A DNA stretch of 64,000 bases from an uncultured Bartonella sp. (GTDB lineage: Bacteria > Pseudomonadota > Alphaproteobacteria > Rhizobiales > Rhizobiaceae): assembly GCA_945285915.1 (NCBI GenBank), contig CALYQL010000003.1, positions 62,001 through 126,000 on the forward strand, given 5' to 3'. The notes beneath the pieces are model-generated. The model had not been told where the DNA came from, ran no database searches, and saw nothing but the letters and a program-made list of their open reading frames with translations. Shown one piece after another: positions 8,425 to 17,342 of this stretch; position 1 is the stretch's first letter, and each line of letters starts with the position of its first letter. The position numbers were made by a program, and so were the translations under genes.

Positions 8425-8445
8425 CAGCTATATCTAATATAGCTG
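8425..8445. promoter_or_regulatory. Palindromic operator-like site between two DMT genes
   Basis: CAGCTATAT (8425-8433) and ATATAGCTG (8437-8445) are perfect inverted arms around CTA. No T-run follows, so a terminator is unlikely. The size and symmetry suit a dimeric regulator controlling the downstream transporter, but no regulator is identified. Confidence 0.4.
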
Positions 8446-8572
8446 CAATATGAATTGTTTTCTCTTAAAACTACCCTTTTCTTTTTTTATATCAAATTCA
8501 TATTCTTTTTTATAATCTTACTATCTTACTTCACTGTGGTGTTTATTGCCTCTTTTATACAAGGCCAAAATC

Positions 8573-9484
8573 ATGTTTTACGGTGTTTTTCTTTCATTTG
8601 CATCTTATGCCGCCTATGCCGTCAGTGATGCTTGCATAAAATTTATCAATGGCGCGTTACCACCTTATGAAACGGCGTTTTACGGAGCTGTATTTGGCTT
8701 GATAGTCATTCCGTTTGTCAAACGCTCCGAAGACTCTTGGTTTGACATTATCCGTTCACAAAACTGGAAAATGTGGTTATTACGAACAGTATCCGCTGCA
8801 ATTGGTGTCATCGGCAGTGTTACGGCATTTACCCATTTATCCATGGCCGAAGCCTTTACACTTATTTTTCTTCAGCCGCTTTTTGTCAGTATTCTTTCTA
8901 TGTTTTTTCTGAAAGAACCCATCGGTTGGCGTCGTTGGTTAGCTATTATTATTGGTTTTCTTGGCGTCATTATCGTCCTTCGTCCTGGATTCCGCTCTTT
9001 GAATATAGGACATATCGGAGCGGTATTCGCCGGATTAAGTGGTGCAATTTCCATCATAATTCTGCGTATTATGGGAGGTAAAGAAAAACGTATCTCGCTT
9101 TACGCAAGCGGCATCATAGGTTCCATAATCATTTGTGGAACGTTAAGCATTCCAACATATGTCAAACCTCAAAACATCGAATGGATTTATCTCGTGGGTT
9201 ACGGGTTGCTGGCGGCGTTAGGAGCCATTTTTACTATGGCAGCGGCTAGACGTGTACCAGCTATCGCTATTGCAACACCACAATATAGCCAAATGATTTG
9301 GGCCATTTTATTCGGTTATTTTATTTTCCACGATCATTTGGATTTACCAATGGTTATCGGGATTATCTTGATTATGGCATCAAGCCTACTGACATTTTTG
9401 CGTGAGGAAAAACGTTATTCCGAACAAACGAAATTTAGGTTGCTGTCACAAAACAAATTTTCAAAACCAAAAACAGAAAAATAA
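8573..9484 (+). CDS. EamA/DMT family transporter
   Basis: A second ten-helix DMT superfamily permease, 303 residues, with two EamA repeats: SYAAYAVSDACIKFING at the start, FLQPLFVSILSMFFLKEP at the end of the first repeat, and TPQYSQMIWAILFGYFIF in the second. It is only distantly similar to the neighbour at 7461, so it is not a recent duplicate. The ATG at 8573 is preferred over an upstream TTG at 8546 because AAGG precedes it at workable spacing and the hydrophobic first helix begins there. The substrate is unknown. The stop codon abuts the terminator of the opposing DUF1127/RNA transcript. Confidence 0.8.
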   Translation: MFYGVFLSFASYAAYAVSDACIKFINGALPPYETAFYGAVFGLIVIPFVKRSEDSWFDIIRSQNWKMWLLRTVSAAIGVIGSVTAFTHLSMAEAFTLIFLQPLFVSILSMFFLKEPIGWRRWLAIIIGFLGVIIVLRPGFRSLNIGHIGAVFAGLSGAISIIILRIMGGKEKRISLYASGIIGSIIICGTLSIPTYVKPQNIEWIYLVGYGLLAALGAIFTMAAARRVPAIAIATPQYSQMIWAILFGYFIFHDHLDLPMVIGIILIMASSLLTFLREEKRYSEQTKFRLLSQNKFSKPKTEK

Positions 9485-9587
9485 ACGCCTGTTGTGGGAG
9501 GAACAACAGGCGCTATAGAAAGGAAAACCAAAGGGAAGGATAGGTTTTCCTATGTGAGGCTCGGAAGATGGAAGCCTCAAAAAAAAC
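9474..9587 (-). ncRNA. Three CU-loop hairpins behind DUF1127 (CcsR/cuckoo-like RNA candidate)
   Basis: Read on the minus strand after the DUF1127 stop there are three consecutive stem-loops. H1 is GAGGCT/AGCCTC with a loop containing CCATCTTCC (9556-9578). H2 is GGAAAACC/GGTTTTCC with a loop containing TCCTTCCC (9522-9550). H3 is CGCCTGTTGT/ACAACAGGCG with the loop TCCTCCC (9486-9512), followed by TTTATTTTT, a rho-independent terminator. In Rhodobacter the CcsR RNAs, with CCUCCUCCC loops, are processed from the 3' part of a DUF1127 (CcaF1) transcript. Same gene, same position and same anti-Shine-Dalgarno-like loops suggest a homologous or analogous sRNA cluster. Confidence 0.6.
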
Positions 9588-9589
9588 AC

Positions 9590-9733
9590 TTACCGAACAG
9601 CGCGACGCGCAATTGCGATAATTTCTGCACGGGTAATACCCAAATCATTTAATTCATGAGTAGAGAGTCGGCTCAACTCATTCACTGTTGAACGATAACG
9701 ACGCCATCTCGTGAAAGAACGGAGAAGATTCAT
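9590..9733 (-). CDS. DUF1127 small protein (CcaF1-like)
   Basis: A 47-residue basic protein beginning MNLLRSFTRWRRYRSTVNEL and continuing through SRLSTHELNDLGITRAEI to an Arg-rich end (ARRAVR). The L-x2-L-s-x2-EL-x-DLGI-x-R core is the DUF1127 (YjiS) signature, found in very small Arg-rich proteins common in alphaproteobacteria. CcaF1 of Rhodobacter, of this family, binds RNA and helps mature sRNAs encoded in its own 3' region; other members affect phosphate and carbon metabolism. The ATG at 9733 has TAGGTG upstream. Three CU-loop hairpins follow the stop. An RpoH-like promoter is possible at 9808-9834. Confidence 0.85.
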   Translation of the reverse strand: MNLLRSFTRWRRYRSTVNELSRLSTHELNDLGITRAEIIAIARRAVR

Positions 9734-9807
9734 AACACACACCTAAAAACTATATACTGTTTGATTTGTTGGCCTCGATATAGTGATGCTAATATACTAT
9801 GAGGAGT

Positions 9808-9834
9808 CATAAGATTGCATAGCTGATGTGCAAG
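9808..9834 (-). promoter_or_regulatory. Possible RpoH-type promoter of the DUF1127 locus
   Basis: The minus strand shows CTTGCA (9834-9829), a 15-nt spacer and CTTATG (9813-9808), about 75 nt before the DUF1127 start. This resembles alphaproteobacterial RpoH promoters (CTTG, a spacer near 15, then a C-rich/ATnT -10). The match is short, so confidence is low. Confidence 0.3.
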
Positions 9835-10056
9835 CCATCGGTAAATTGAGCATTTTTTATTCATAATTCGTTAATAATTGCTGCAATTTTGCCTTAATTG
9901 CCACATCGCCTTCTCAATTGGGAACAAAGTGGCAGAATTCTATCCAAGATATGCATTAAAAGAGCAGATCGATTTTAGGCTGAATAAATTTCACCTAACA
10001 CTTTGCCTTCAACAAATGAGTATATTAAGTTCAATGGAAATAAGCATCGCCCTAAT
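9835..10056. other. Intergenic stretch without a supported gene
   Basis: Between the DUF1127 promoter region and the purH terminator I see no convincing gene. A 64-codon open frame at 9878-10072 runs into the terminator hairpin and resembles no family. Confidence 0.5.
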
Positions 10057-10057
10057 A

Positions 10058-10092
10058 AAAATCCACCATTAGGTACTAATGGTGGATTTTTC
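10058..10092. terminator. Terminator of purH
   Basis: AATCCACCATTA and TAATGGTGGATT form a 12-bp stem with a 5-nt loop, flanked by A-runs on the left and T-runs on the right. It ends the minus-strand purH transcript and could act in both directions. Confidence 0.85.
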
Positions 10093-10123
10093 ACGATAGG
10101 AAAAATGTCGTTAAATTGCTGTG

Positions 10124-11740
10124 TTAATGGCGGAAATGACGCATTCCTGTAAACACCATAGCAATATTATTAGCATCTGCTGCTTCAATGACTTCGTTAT
10201 CGCGCATTGAACCACCCGGTTGGATAACAGCCGTAGCACCAGCTTCTACTGCAGATAACAAACCATCGGCAAACGGAAAAAAGGCATCTGACGCAACAAC
10301 AGAACCTTTTGTCAATGGTTCATGGTGACCAGCAGCCTCGGCAGCATCCAGTGCCTTACGCGCTGCTATACGTGCAGAATCGACACGGCTCATTTGTCCA
10401 GCACCAATCCCGACGGTTGCATTATCCTTAACATAAACAATAGCATTTGATTTAACATGCTTTGCAACTTGAAAAGCAAATTTTAAATCGATCATTTCCT
10501 GTTCACTAGGCTGGCGTTTTGTAACAACCTTCAAATCAAGATCATCGATAACGCCATTATCACGAGATTGTACAAGAAGTCCGCCAGCAACTGTTCTCGC
10601 TGTCAAACCAGCGGCACGAGGATCAGGCAGTCCACCCGTAACCAACAGACGCAAATTTTTCTTAGCTGCAACAATTTTCCTTGCCTCTGGTGTCGCTTCT
10701 GGCGCAATAATCACTTCGGTAAAGATTTTGACGATTTCCGATGCACATTCCTCATCAAGAGGACGGTTTAGCGCAATAATGCCTCCAAATGCCGACACCG
10801 GATCACAAGCAAGAGCACGCAAATATGCGTCTTTAAGTGTTAGCCCTTTAGCTACACCACACGGGTTGGCATGCTTGATAATTGCTACTGCTGCACTTTT
10901 CTGTGGTTCAAACTCTGCTACCAATTCAAATGCTGCATCAGTGTCATTGATATTGTTATATGAGAGTTGTTTACCCTGTATAACTTGTGCCGTAGACACG
11001 CCGTATCTTTTTTCTCCTGTGAGATAAAAACCAGCTTGTTGATGTGGATTTTCACCATAGCGCATGACTGACTCTAGTTTACCCGCTAATGCACGCCATT
11101 TTGGTGTCTCAATCTTGAGATCTTCGGCAAACCAATTGGAAATAGCCGCATCATAAGCAGCTGTACGTGCAAAAGCGCGTGACGCCAAAACACGACGGAA
11201 TGCCAAACTCAAGCTGCCTTCATATTTATCAAGTTCAGCAAGAACCAGCGCATAATCTTCAGGATCAGTAATAACAGCAGTGTAACCATGATTCTTGGCC
11301 GCTGCACGAATCATTGCTGGGCCACCGATATCGATATTTTCAACAATTGTATCCCGATCAGCCCCAGACAATCGCGTTTCTTCAAAAGGATAGAGATTAA
11401 CAACAACAAGGTCTATTCCAGTAATGCCATGTTCCTTCATGGCTGCTTCATGTTCAGGGTCGTTACGCACTGCCAACAACCCACCATGAATGGCTGGGTG
11501 AAGTGTCTTAACACGGCCATCCATAATTTCCGGAAAACCTGTGACTTCTGACACGTCTTTAACGGGCAAACCTGCTCGCGCTAACGCTTTAGAAGTACCA
11601 CCTGTAGATATAAGTTCCACTCCCAAACGGTGCAGATCTTTAGCAAAGCCTACCAAACCGGTTTTATCAGATACAGACAGAAGTGCACGACGAACCCGAT
11701 GAAGATCGGGAGCGGGAATGTGTTTAGATATCACAGACAT
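10124..11740 (-). CDS. purH: Bifunctional AICAR formyltransferase / IMP cyclohydrolase
   Basis: Catalyses the last two steps of de novo purine synthesis: formylation of AICAR with 10-formyl-THF, then ring closure to IMP. The length of 538 residues is standard. The N-terminal MGS-like cyclohydrolase domain (about 1-200) shows [22 protein letters not shown] and [17 protein letters not shown]. The C-terminal transformylase domain shows [14 protein letters not shown] and the catalytic KHANPCG motif, and ends FTGMRHFRH. The neighbours (heparinase-like, rsmB, htpX) match the order I recall for this locus in Rhizobiales. Confidence 0.97.
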   Translation of the reverse strand: MSVISKHIPAPDLHRVRRALLSVSDKTGLVGFAKDLHRLGVELISTGGTSKALARAGLPVKDVSEVTGFPEIMDGRVKTLHPAIHGGLLAVRNDPEHEAAMKEHGITGIDLVVVNLYPFEETRLSGADRDTIVENIDIGGPAMIRAAAKNHGYTAVITDPEDYALVLAELDKYEGSLSLAFRRVLASRAFARTAAYDAAISNWFAEDLKIETPKWRALAGKLESVMRYGENPHQQAGFYLTGEKRYGVSTAQVIQGKQLSYNNINDTDAAFELVAEFEPQKSAAVAIIKHANPCGVAKGLTLKDAYLRALACDPVSAFGGIIALNRPLDEECASEIVKIFTEVIIAPEATPEARKIVAAKKNLRLLVTGGLPDPRAAGLTARTVAGGLLVQSRDNGVIDDLDLKVVTKRQPSEQEMIDLKFAFQVAKHVKSNAIVYVKDNATVGIGAGQMSRVDSARIAARKALDAAEAAGHHEPLTKGSVVASDAFFPFADGLLSAVEAGATAVIQPGGSMRDNEVIEAADANNIAMVFTGMRHFRH

Positions 11741-11887
11741 AATAAATTTCCTGATAATGGATAGGAGAATGTATTCGTATCCATTATCACAAGAGCTTTA
11801 AAAATAACACCGTGAGATAAAATAAATAAAGCTCAAATAACTTTAGTCTGTGATCAATTAAATCTTATGATAAAACTCAAAATAAGT

Positions 11888-13612
11888 TTACTGATTTGCT
11901 TGCGTAATACGGGTAAACCGCCAACGAATCTTCTCTGTTAATGCTGGACGGAAGTTCAAAACAATTTGGCGCGTGCGCTTTGGACCATTAAGATCGGCAA
12001 AGTCTATTGAATCTTCCAATTGTATATCCGCATCTGGTGACATGAAGCTCCATGCATCTCCACCCATGACTTCTAGACGCAGACTATTTCCATCATGGCT
12101 CACCTCTACGTGCGGATGAAGGTGGAATCTTACTGCAACATTATCACGACCATCGGCTTTTACCGTAGCACCGTTAGAAGGAACAAACTTATCAAAGCCA
12201 TCGATAACGTGTCCATCAGCAGATAAGACAAGACCACGTTCATGCAGCAGATTGAATGTTGAAACATAGCCATTATGACTTGCCACAAATCCCATACGGT
12301 CAGCGCTTTCTATCCTCTGGATATTGATCTCCGTTGGGCCATTCAACAAAGCAACTTTCCTCTGTCCATTTCTTTTTTGAAATTTTCCAGATGATGTGTC
12401 ATTTAATGTAGCCGTTGAATGAGCTGCAGTTGCTCGCGCCAAAAAGCTGTAATCCGATGGACCATAAGGGTCTATACCGGCATTAATAATAAAGCGATTG
12501 ATCCCCGATGACATTTCAAACGATAGGCACCCAGCAGCAGCCTGATATGAATTCGGACGCGATGGGGTCGTTCCAGTATCAGCAATAATAGTTGTGTTGT
12601 TAGCCCACAACCGCTGATACCCTGAATAAGGTGTATGTGAAAATGGGCTTCCAACTGTTTCATCTAAACCAAGAACAACAGCCAAACGTTCAGGCAAAAT
12701 TGGCCCGACACCGTTAAAATGTGCAAGCGATTGATCTTGATGGATAAAAAACCGTAATGCAGGCAACATACGTTCAATAGAATCAAGCAAAAGTCGTGGA
12801 GCTGCTTCTTTGCTGTGCACATAAAGATGTCGTAAAGCAATAAAATCAGTAAGCAGAGACAATATTACCGATGGATTACGGGATATATGTCCCCCATCTG
12901 GTAGAATTTGACGTGTCAAAGATTGCACAAGCTGCGATTGAGCTGTTTTCTTGATTGATGGCGATACCGGCAAAGAAAGTGATGCAAAGCATAATGCTGC
13001 TGCTGCTTGAAGACGATTTTCATCTTCTTCCATACTATGGATTGCTGTACGTAAATAGCGGACATGAAACCCGAGCGAACGAAGAAATCGTATTTCAAAG
13101 TTCTCACTTGCCCCATCCAACAACATACGAGCATGACAAAGCCATGCGATGAGTCGGCGTGCTGCAATATCGGTTTGCCAAGCTGTACCTTTTACACGTT
13201 TTCCCGACTGTTCTAGCCAATCATTCAACAATGAACGCGCATGGGCATTGGCTAAAGGTGTGCATGCAGCATCCATATGCCGCAGCCAGCTAAAATCATT
13301 TAATGCTGCTTCCCACTCATATGTTGGTGGTTCTACCGCAAAAGGAGATATAGCGCCTGTTTGCACAATGCGTCCCGCAAGCGCAAAACGACCATGATAA
13401 AACTCATGCGCCATCTCTGGATCAGCCAAATGAAGATCGACAGGCTCAGCCAAAATACGTTGTGGACGAAAACCTGAAAACCGCCAACGAAACAGCGGGC
13501 CAACACGCAAACGACGCAACAATTTCACCACAGCATATGCCGCCGGTGATCTCTTTAATTGCTGATTGCCTCCAATTGCGATGGACACGATTTGATCTCC
13601 ATAGTTTTGCAC
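11888..13612 (-). CDS. Heparinase II/III family protein
   Basis: A 574-residue protein with an N-terminal helical toroid region and a C-terminal heparinase II/III-like beta domain (roughly 310-560). The latter has the segments YSGYQRLWANNTTIIADTG, AAAGCLSFEMSSG and ARATAAHSTATLNDTSS, where the His of AHSTATLND is the family's conserved residue. No signal peptide is visible, so a cytoplasmic or non-classical location is possible. The polysaccharide substrate is unknown; the position between rsmB and purH is conserved in related bacteria and hints at a housekeeping role, perhaps in envelope polysaccharide handling. Confidence 0.85.
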   Translation of the reverse strand: MQNYGDQIVSIAIGGNQQLKRSPAAYAVVKLLRRLRVGPLFRWRFSGFRPQRILAEPVDLHLADPEMAHEFYHGRFALAGRIVQTGAISPFAVEPPTYEWEAALNDFSWLRHMDAACTPLANAHARSLLNDWLEQSGKRVKGTAWQTDIAARRLIAWLCHARMLLDGASENFEIRFLRSLGFHVRYLRTAIHSMEEDENRLQAAAALCFASLSLPVSPSIKKTAQSQLVQSLTRQILPDGGHISRNPSVILSLLTDFIALRHLYVHSKEAAPRLLLDSIERMLPALRFFIHQDQSLAHFNGVGPILPERLAVVLGLDETVGSPFSHTPYSGYQRLWANNTTIIADTGTTPSRPNSYQAAAGCLSFEMSSGINRFIINAGIDPYGPSDYSFLARATAAHSTATLNDTSSGKFQKRNGQRKVALLNGPTEINIQRIESADRMGFVASHNGYVSTFNLLHERGLVLSADGHVIDGFDKFVPSNGATVKADGRDNVAVRFHLHPHVEVSHDGNSLRLEVMGGDAWSFMSPDADIQLEDSIDFADLNGPKRTRQIVLNFRPALTEKIRWRFTRITQANQ

Positions 13613-13796
13613 TATGGATATTTTCTATGATTAAGGTGAATGTTTGGTTAATGAGCGTTCATAACAAAGCCAATAACCAAATCCAGCTATTGCTATTAGC
13701 AATTACCAGCATATCCTAGTATAGACAAAATTGGATATGATAGATGTTTGAATTCTATAGGAAACAAACATTATTAAGAATAATATCACACCCAAT

Positions 13797-15125
13797 TCAT
13801 AATATTTTACGAAACCGCGCTGCGAAAAATCCGTCCATACCCGACATTTCAGGTATTTCACCCTGCAAATTAGCTGGTGTTGTTCGCAATGTTCCATTCT
13901 CTGTCAAAATGTCGTCCATACCACCAACTTCATCAGCCATAATAGGGATCAGTTCGATATCTTTGCGTGCAGAAAGTACTTTTTCTACCATGTCTTCACC
14001 CTCTTCACGCGCTAACGAACAATTGGCAAAAACGATAATTCCATCTTTTTCGACAAGCTCAATAGCAGCATTCAACAACTCGAATTGTAAACCTGCCAAT
14101 TTGACAATATCGCTATAATTTTTTGTCCATAAAATATCAGGGTGGCGCCGGATTGTGCCAGTGGATGAACATGGCGCATCAAGAAGAACCGCATCAAAAA
14201 GCTTTTCAGAATGATAGTCTTTTAAATTTCCTGCCCATGTTTCGACCTGCAGTCCCAGCCGTTCCATGTTTTTTCTTAAACGTCTTAAACGATTTTCTGA
14301 TAAATCTATTGCTGTTACCTGCGCCCCTTGAAGAGCAAGTTCTGCAGTTTTCCCTCCAGGTGCTGCACAAAGATCACCAACACGTTTACCTTTAATATTT
14401 CCAAACAACCGTGCCGGCAATGATGCTGCCACATCTTGTACCCACCATGCCCCTTCAGCATAACCCTCAAGTTCGGTTAAAGATCCCGTAAAATCGCCCA
14501 GTCTCACTGAGCCATTGGGCAGAAGTGTACCATTCAATTTCTGAGCCCAAACAGCAGGATTATCTTTTACTGTTATATCGATGGGCGGTTCAATTTCTTG
14601 TGCAGCAATAATCGCCTCTGCTTTTTCTTTACCATAATTCTGCGTCAGCAAAGATAAAAACCAATCAGGAATATTCTTGGATGATTCTGGTTGTAATCGG
14701 ATGGCATCAGCATGCTGCGCAATTTTGCGAAGCAATGCATTAACCAATCCAGAAAATCTCTTATTACGTGGATCACATTTTGCGGCTGTTACAGCCAAGT
14801 CTATTGCTGCATGATCTGGAACATCAAGATAAAGAACCTGAGCTGCTCCAACATGAAGAAGATGCGCTAAAGATAAAGCGTTTTGGGGCAAAGGCCTATC
14901 AAGAAAACGATCCAAAGCGGCTGAAATAACAGATCTATGACGCAAAGCCGCGCCTAGAATCGCCCGACATAGAGCTCTATCACGACCTTCTAATGCCAAA
15001 TATTGTGGGTGCCCATGTTCGTTATCGATTAACCCATCCAACGACGTCTTTTTATCGATAACAGCACTTAGAAGACGTGCCGCAACTTGCCTAACAGCAA
15101 GTCCCGGGACGTTTGATTGGGACAT
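13797..15125 (-). CDS. rsmB: 16S rRNA m5C967 methyltransferase RsmB
   Basis: SAM-dependent NOL1/NOP2/Sun-type RNA methyltransferase, 442 residues. An N-terminal NusB-like RNA-binding domain (about 1-150) precedes the Rossmann catalytic domain. The SAM motif is LCAAPGGKTAEL near 250-262. The two family cysteines are Cys319 in DAPCSSTG and the nucleophile-position Cys369 in FANCSL. The start at 15125 (MSQSNVPG) is chosen because AAAGGG precedes it and an upstream extension would run into htpX. The gene follows htpX by 34 nt on the same strand. Confidence 0.9.
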   Translation of the reverse strand: MSQSNVPGLAVRQVAARLLSAVIDKKTSLDGLIDNEHGHPQYLALEGRDRALCRAILGAALRHRSVISAALDRFLDRPLPQNALSLAHLLHVGAAQVLYLDVPDHAAIDLAVTAAKCDPRNKRFSGLVNALLRKIAQHADAIRLQPESSKNIPDWFLSLLTQNYGKEKAEAIIAAQEIEPPIDITVKDNPAVWAQKLNGTLLPNGSVRLGDFTGSLTELEGYAEGAWWVQDVAASLPARLFGNIKGKRVGDLCAAPGGKTAELALQGAQVTAIDLSENRLRRLRKNMERLGLQVETWAGNLKDYHSEKLFDAVLLDAPCSSTGTIRRHPDILWTKNYSDIVKLAGLQFELLNAAIELVEKDGIIVFANCSLAREEGEDMVEKVLSARKDIELIPIMADEVGGMDDILTENGTLRTTPANLQGEIPEMSGMDGFFAARFRKIL

Positions 15126-15159
15126 TTGCCCTTTAACTAACTTTTTCAATATGAAACCT

Positions 15160-16116
15160 TTATGACCATGGACCTTTTGGTGTGTTATTGCGCATCCAGC
15201 TTGGACGTTCAACTGTGCGGCGCATAGTTTCACGTGGGCTTCCACTTGTCATATGAATATTCATCTCTTCAGCCTGCTTGCGTAAAGCTGCTATTCTGTT
15301 TTCTGTCGCAGGGTGAGTAGAAAAGAGATTATCAGCTCCACTCCCATTTAGTGGATTAATGATGAACATATGTGCTGTAGCAGGATGATGTTCTGCTTCC
15401 TCATTTTCAACTGCATGAACGCCCCGAGCAATTTTATTCAATGCTGATGCTAACCAGAGTGGATTGCCACATATTTGTCCGCCACGTTTATCTGCTGCGT
15501 ATTCTCGCGTTCGACTAATTGCCATTTGTACAAGCATAGCCGCAAATGGCGCAATAACCATTGCAATAATAGTTCCAAGCATGCCGAGAGGATGAGAATT
15601 ACCGTTGGAGTCGCGGTTTCCACTTCCCATAAATAGTGCAAAATTACCGAGCATAGAAATTGCACCCGCAATTGTTGCTGTTATCGTCATTGTCAATGTA
15701 TCACGATTTTGTACATGCGATAGTTCGTGTGCCATGACGCCTGCGAGTTCTTCCGGACTTAAAATTTCCAGCAAACCCGTTGTTGCCGCTACTGAAGCAT
15801 TATCCGGATTGCGCCCCGTTGCAAAAGCATTTGGTTGCGGATTATCAATAATGAAAATTTTTGGCTGAGGTAATCCTGCTTTGCGCGCAAGATCGCTAAC
15901 AATTCTATAATATTCGGGAGCTGAATGCGCATCAACCTGTTGCGCACCATACATACTCAAAACCATTTTATCCGAATTCCAATAAGAAAACAGATTCATA
16001 CCTGCGGCCATTAACAACGCTATAATCATGCCATTGCCACCGCCAATCAAGTAACCAACCCCCATAAATAGCGCTGTCATAAACGCCAGTAATATAGCGG
16101 TTCGCATAAAATTCAT
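15160..16116 (-). CDS. htpX: Membrane zinc metalloprotease HtpX
   Basis: Inner-membrane M48 protease of 318 residues for quality control of membrane proteins. Two N-terminal membrane helices (about 5-25 and 27-45) precede the zinc site HELSH at 130-134 (His130, Glu131, His134); the third ligand is the Glu in [12 protein letters not shown]. Two further hydrophobic segments lie between them. The ATG at 16116 ([10 protein letters not shown]), with GGAG upstream, is the canonical start. rsmB follows closely downstream and may be co-transcribed. Confidence 0.95.
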   Translation of the reverse strand: MNFMRTAILLAFMTALFMGVGYLIGGGNGMIIALLMAAGMNLFSYWNSDKMVLSMYGAQQVDAHSAPEYYRIVSDLARKAGLPQPKIFIIDNPQPNAFATGRNPDNASVAATTGLLEILSPEELAGVMAHELSHVQNRDTLTMTITATIAGAISMLGNFALFMGSGNRDSNGNSHPLGMLGTIIAMVIAPFAAMLVQMAISRTREYAADKRGGQICGNPLWLASALNKIARGVHAVENEEAEHHPATAHMFIINPLNGSGADNLFSTHPATENRIAALRKQAEEMNIHMTSGSPRETMRRTVERPSWMRNNTPKGPWS

Positions 16117-16200
16117 TGTCAACAACTCCAATATAACGCATATTTGTTTCTATATGATGGTGAACATTTTCCTTTTGTGCAATGGAAAACAAGGTAAAAA

Positions 16201-16407
16201 ATGACCGATAACAAAACAAACGAAAAGAAAACTGAAACCGAAAAACAGGCGCTACCTGCCGCAGCTCTTCGCGCTTTGGCAGAAGCTGCTGAACGGCGGC
16301 AAAAAACACATGAAAATAATCAACCAAAAGAAATTGGTGGGCGCGGTGGTAGCGACCCATCACGATATGGCGATTGGGAAATCAAAGGGCGCGCAATCGA
16401 TTTTTAA
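16201..16407 (+). CDS. DUF1674 protein (SDHAF4-like)
   Basis: A 68-residue protein with a charged N-terminus and the conserved DUF1674 tail EIGGRGGSDPSRYGDWEIKG ending in RAIDF. The eukaryotic relative SDHAF4 helps assemble succinate dehydrogenase by protecting flavinated SdhA; a similar role in bacteria is likely but unproven here. Divergent from htpX, convergent with rpsP. Confidence 0.85.
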   Translation: MTDNKTNEKKTETEKQALPAAALRALAEAAERRQKTHENNQPKEIGGRGGSDPSRYGDWEIKGRAIDF

Positions 16408-16483
16408 ATCGAAGGCTCAAATGCCGATACTTGATATAAAAATCTATAGATCAATAGTTCATATCTAAACAACGGTGCAAATA

Positions 16484-16512
16484 AAAAACGGACAATATTT
16501 TGCCCGTTTTTT
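16484..16512. terminator. Bidirectional terminator between DUF1674 and rpsP
   Basis: AAAAAACGG and CCGTTTTTT form a 9-bp stem that can be extended by CAA/TTG past one mismatch. A and T runs on either side suit termination from both converging genes. Confidence 0.75.
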
Positions 16513-16558
16513 AAAATTTATATTGATAAACACGAACCTATTGGCCCTGTGAATATTC

Positions 16559-16948
16559 TTATTCTGTTGGTGCTACAGCTTCTTCAGCAGGAGCAGCTGC
16601 TGCTGCCTTAGCTTCTTCTTCAGCCTGTTTAGCAGCAGCTAAACGTTCTTGAGCTTTTTTACCTGGAACAGCTTTATTTGGGTTATTGCGTGTTTTGCGC
16701 TTAGCAAGACCTGCGCTATCAAGAAAACGCAATACACGATCTGTCGGCAAAGCACCATGTCCCAACCAATATTGAATGCGTTCAACGTTAAGCTTTACGC
16801 GTTCACCGTCACTTGGCAACATTGGGTTCCAAGCGCCAACACGTTCAATAAAACGGCCGTCACGAGGGCTGCGAACATCAGCAATAACAATATGATAGTA
16901 AGGGCGCTTTTTAGAACCTGCACGTGACAGGCGAATTTTCAATGACAT
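16559..16948 (-). CDS. rpsP: 30S ribosomal protein S16
   Basis: Small-subunit protein S16, 129 residues. The core [20 protein letters not shown], the [11 protein letters not shown] motif and the [16 protein letters not shown] segment are standard. The Ala/Glu-rich C-terminal extension (about 105-129) is common in alphaproteobacteria. It follows ffh and the chorismate mutase gene, but the usual downstream partners rimM and trmD are not present: a terminator and the convergent DUF1674 gene follow. Confidence 0.96.
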   Translation of the reverse strand: MSLKIRLSRAGSKKRPYYHIVIADVRSPRDGRFIERVGAWNPMLPSDGERVKLNVERIQYWLGHGALPTDRVLRFLDSAGLAKRKTRNNPNKAVPGKKAQERLAAAKQAEEEAKAAAAAPAEEAVAPTE

Positions 16949-17032
16949 ATTATATCTCCTATTGTCGGTTTTGGCTTTACCAATTGGTTAAATAACGTTT
17001 TGCTAGAAACACATGTTCGGGTGATTTTTATC

Positions 17033-17338
17033 CTACTTATTTTGTATTCTAGCGGCTGTATCTTCGTGATGACGGATAACTTCTTTAACAATGAAATTAA
17101 GAAATTTTTCCGCAAAGTCAGGATCAAGATGACTCTCTTCCGCAAGTTTGCGCAAACGCGCTACTTGACGTTCTTCACGAGCAGGATCTGCCGGTGGAAG
17201 GTTAAACTTCGCTTTCAACACACCAACTGCCTTTGTGCAACGAAACCTCTCAGCAAGGATATGAATCAAAGCTGCATCAAAATTATCGATTGAGGCGCGC
17301 AAGCGCAAAAGTTCATCTGGAATCTTCGTATCCGTCAT
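17033..17338 (-). CDS. Chorismate mutase (AroQ type)
   Basis: All-helical chorismate mutase of 101 residues, converting chorismate to prephenate for Phe/Tyr synthesis. The family pattern is visible: LRASIDNFDAALIHILAERF, then the VGVLKAKFNLPPADPAREE active-site stretch, and a C-terminal FIVKEVIRHHE helix. The ATG at 17338 is chosen because it lies just 4 nt after the ffh stop; an open frame further upstream would overlap ffh deeply. The order ffh-chorismate mutase-rpsP recurs in Rhizobiales. Confidence 0.88.
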   Translation of the reverse strand: MTDTKIPDELLRLRASIDNFDAALIHILAERFRCTKAVGVLKAKFNLPPADPAREERQVARLRKLAEESHLDPDFAEKFLNFIVKEVIRHHEDTAARIQNK

Positions 17339-17342
17339 TCTA

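Noticed and set aside
7461-9484. The two DMT transporters as a tandem duplication
   Set aside because: The proteins share only the fold; the sequences are too different for a recent duplicate.
9878-10072. 64-codon open frame upstream of the purH terminator
   Set aside because: No family resemblance, weak start, and its end runs into the terminator hairpin.
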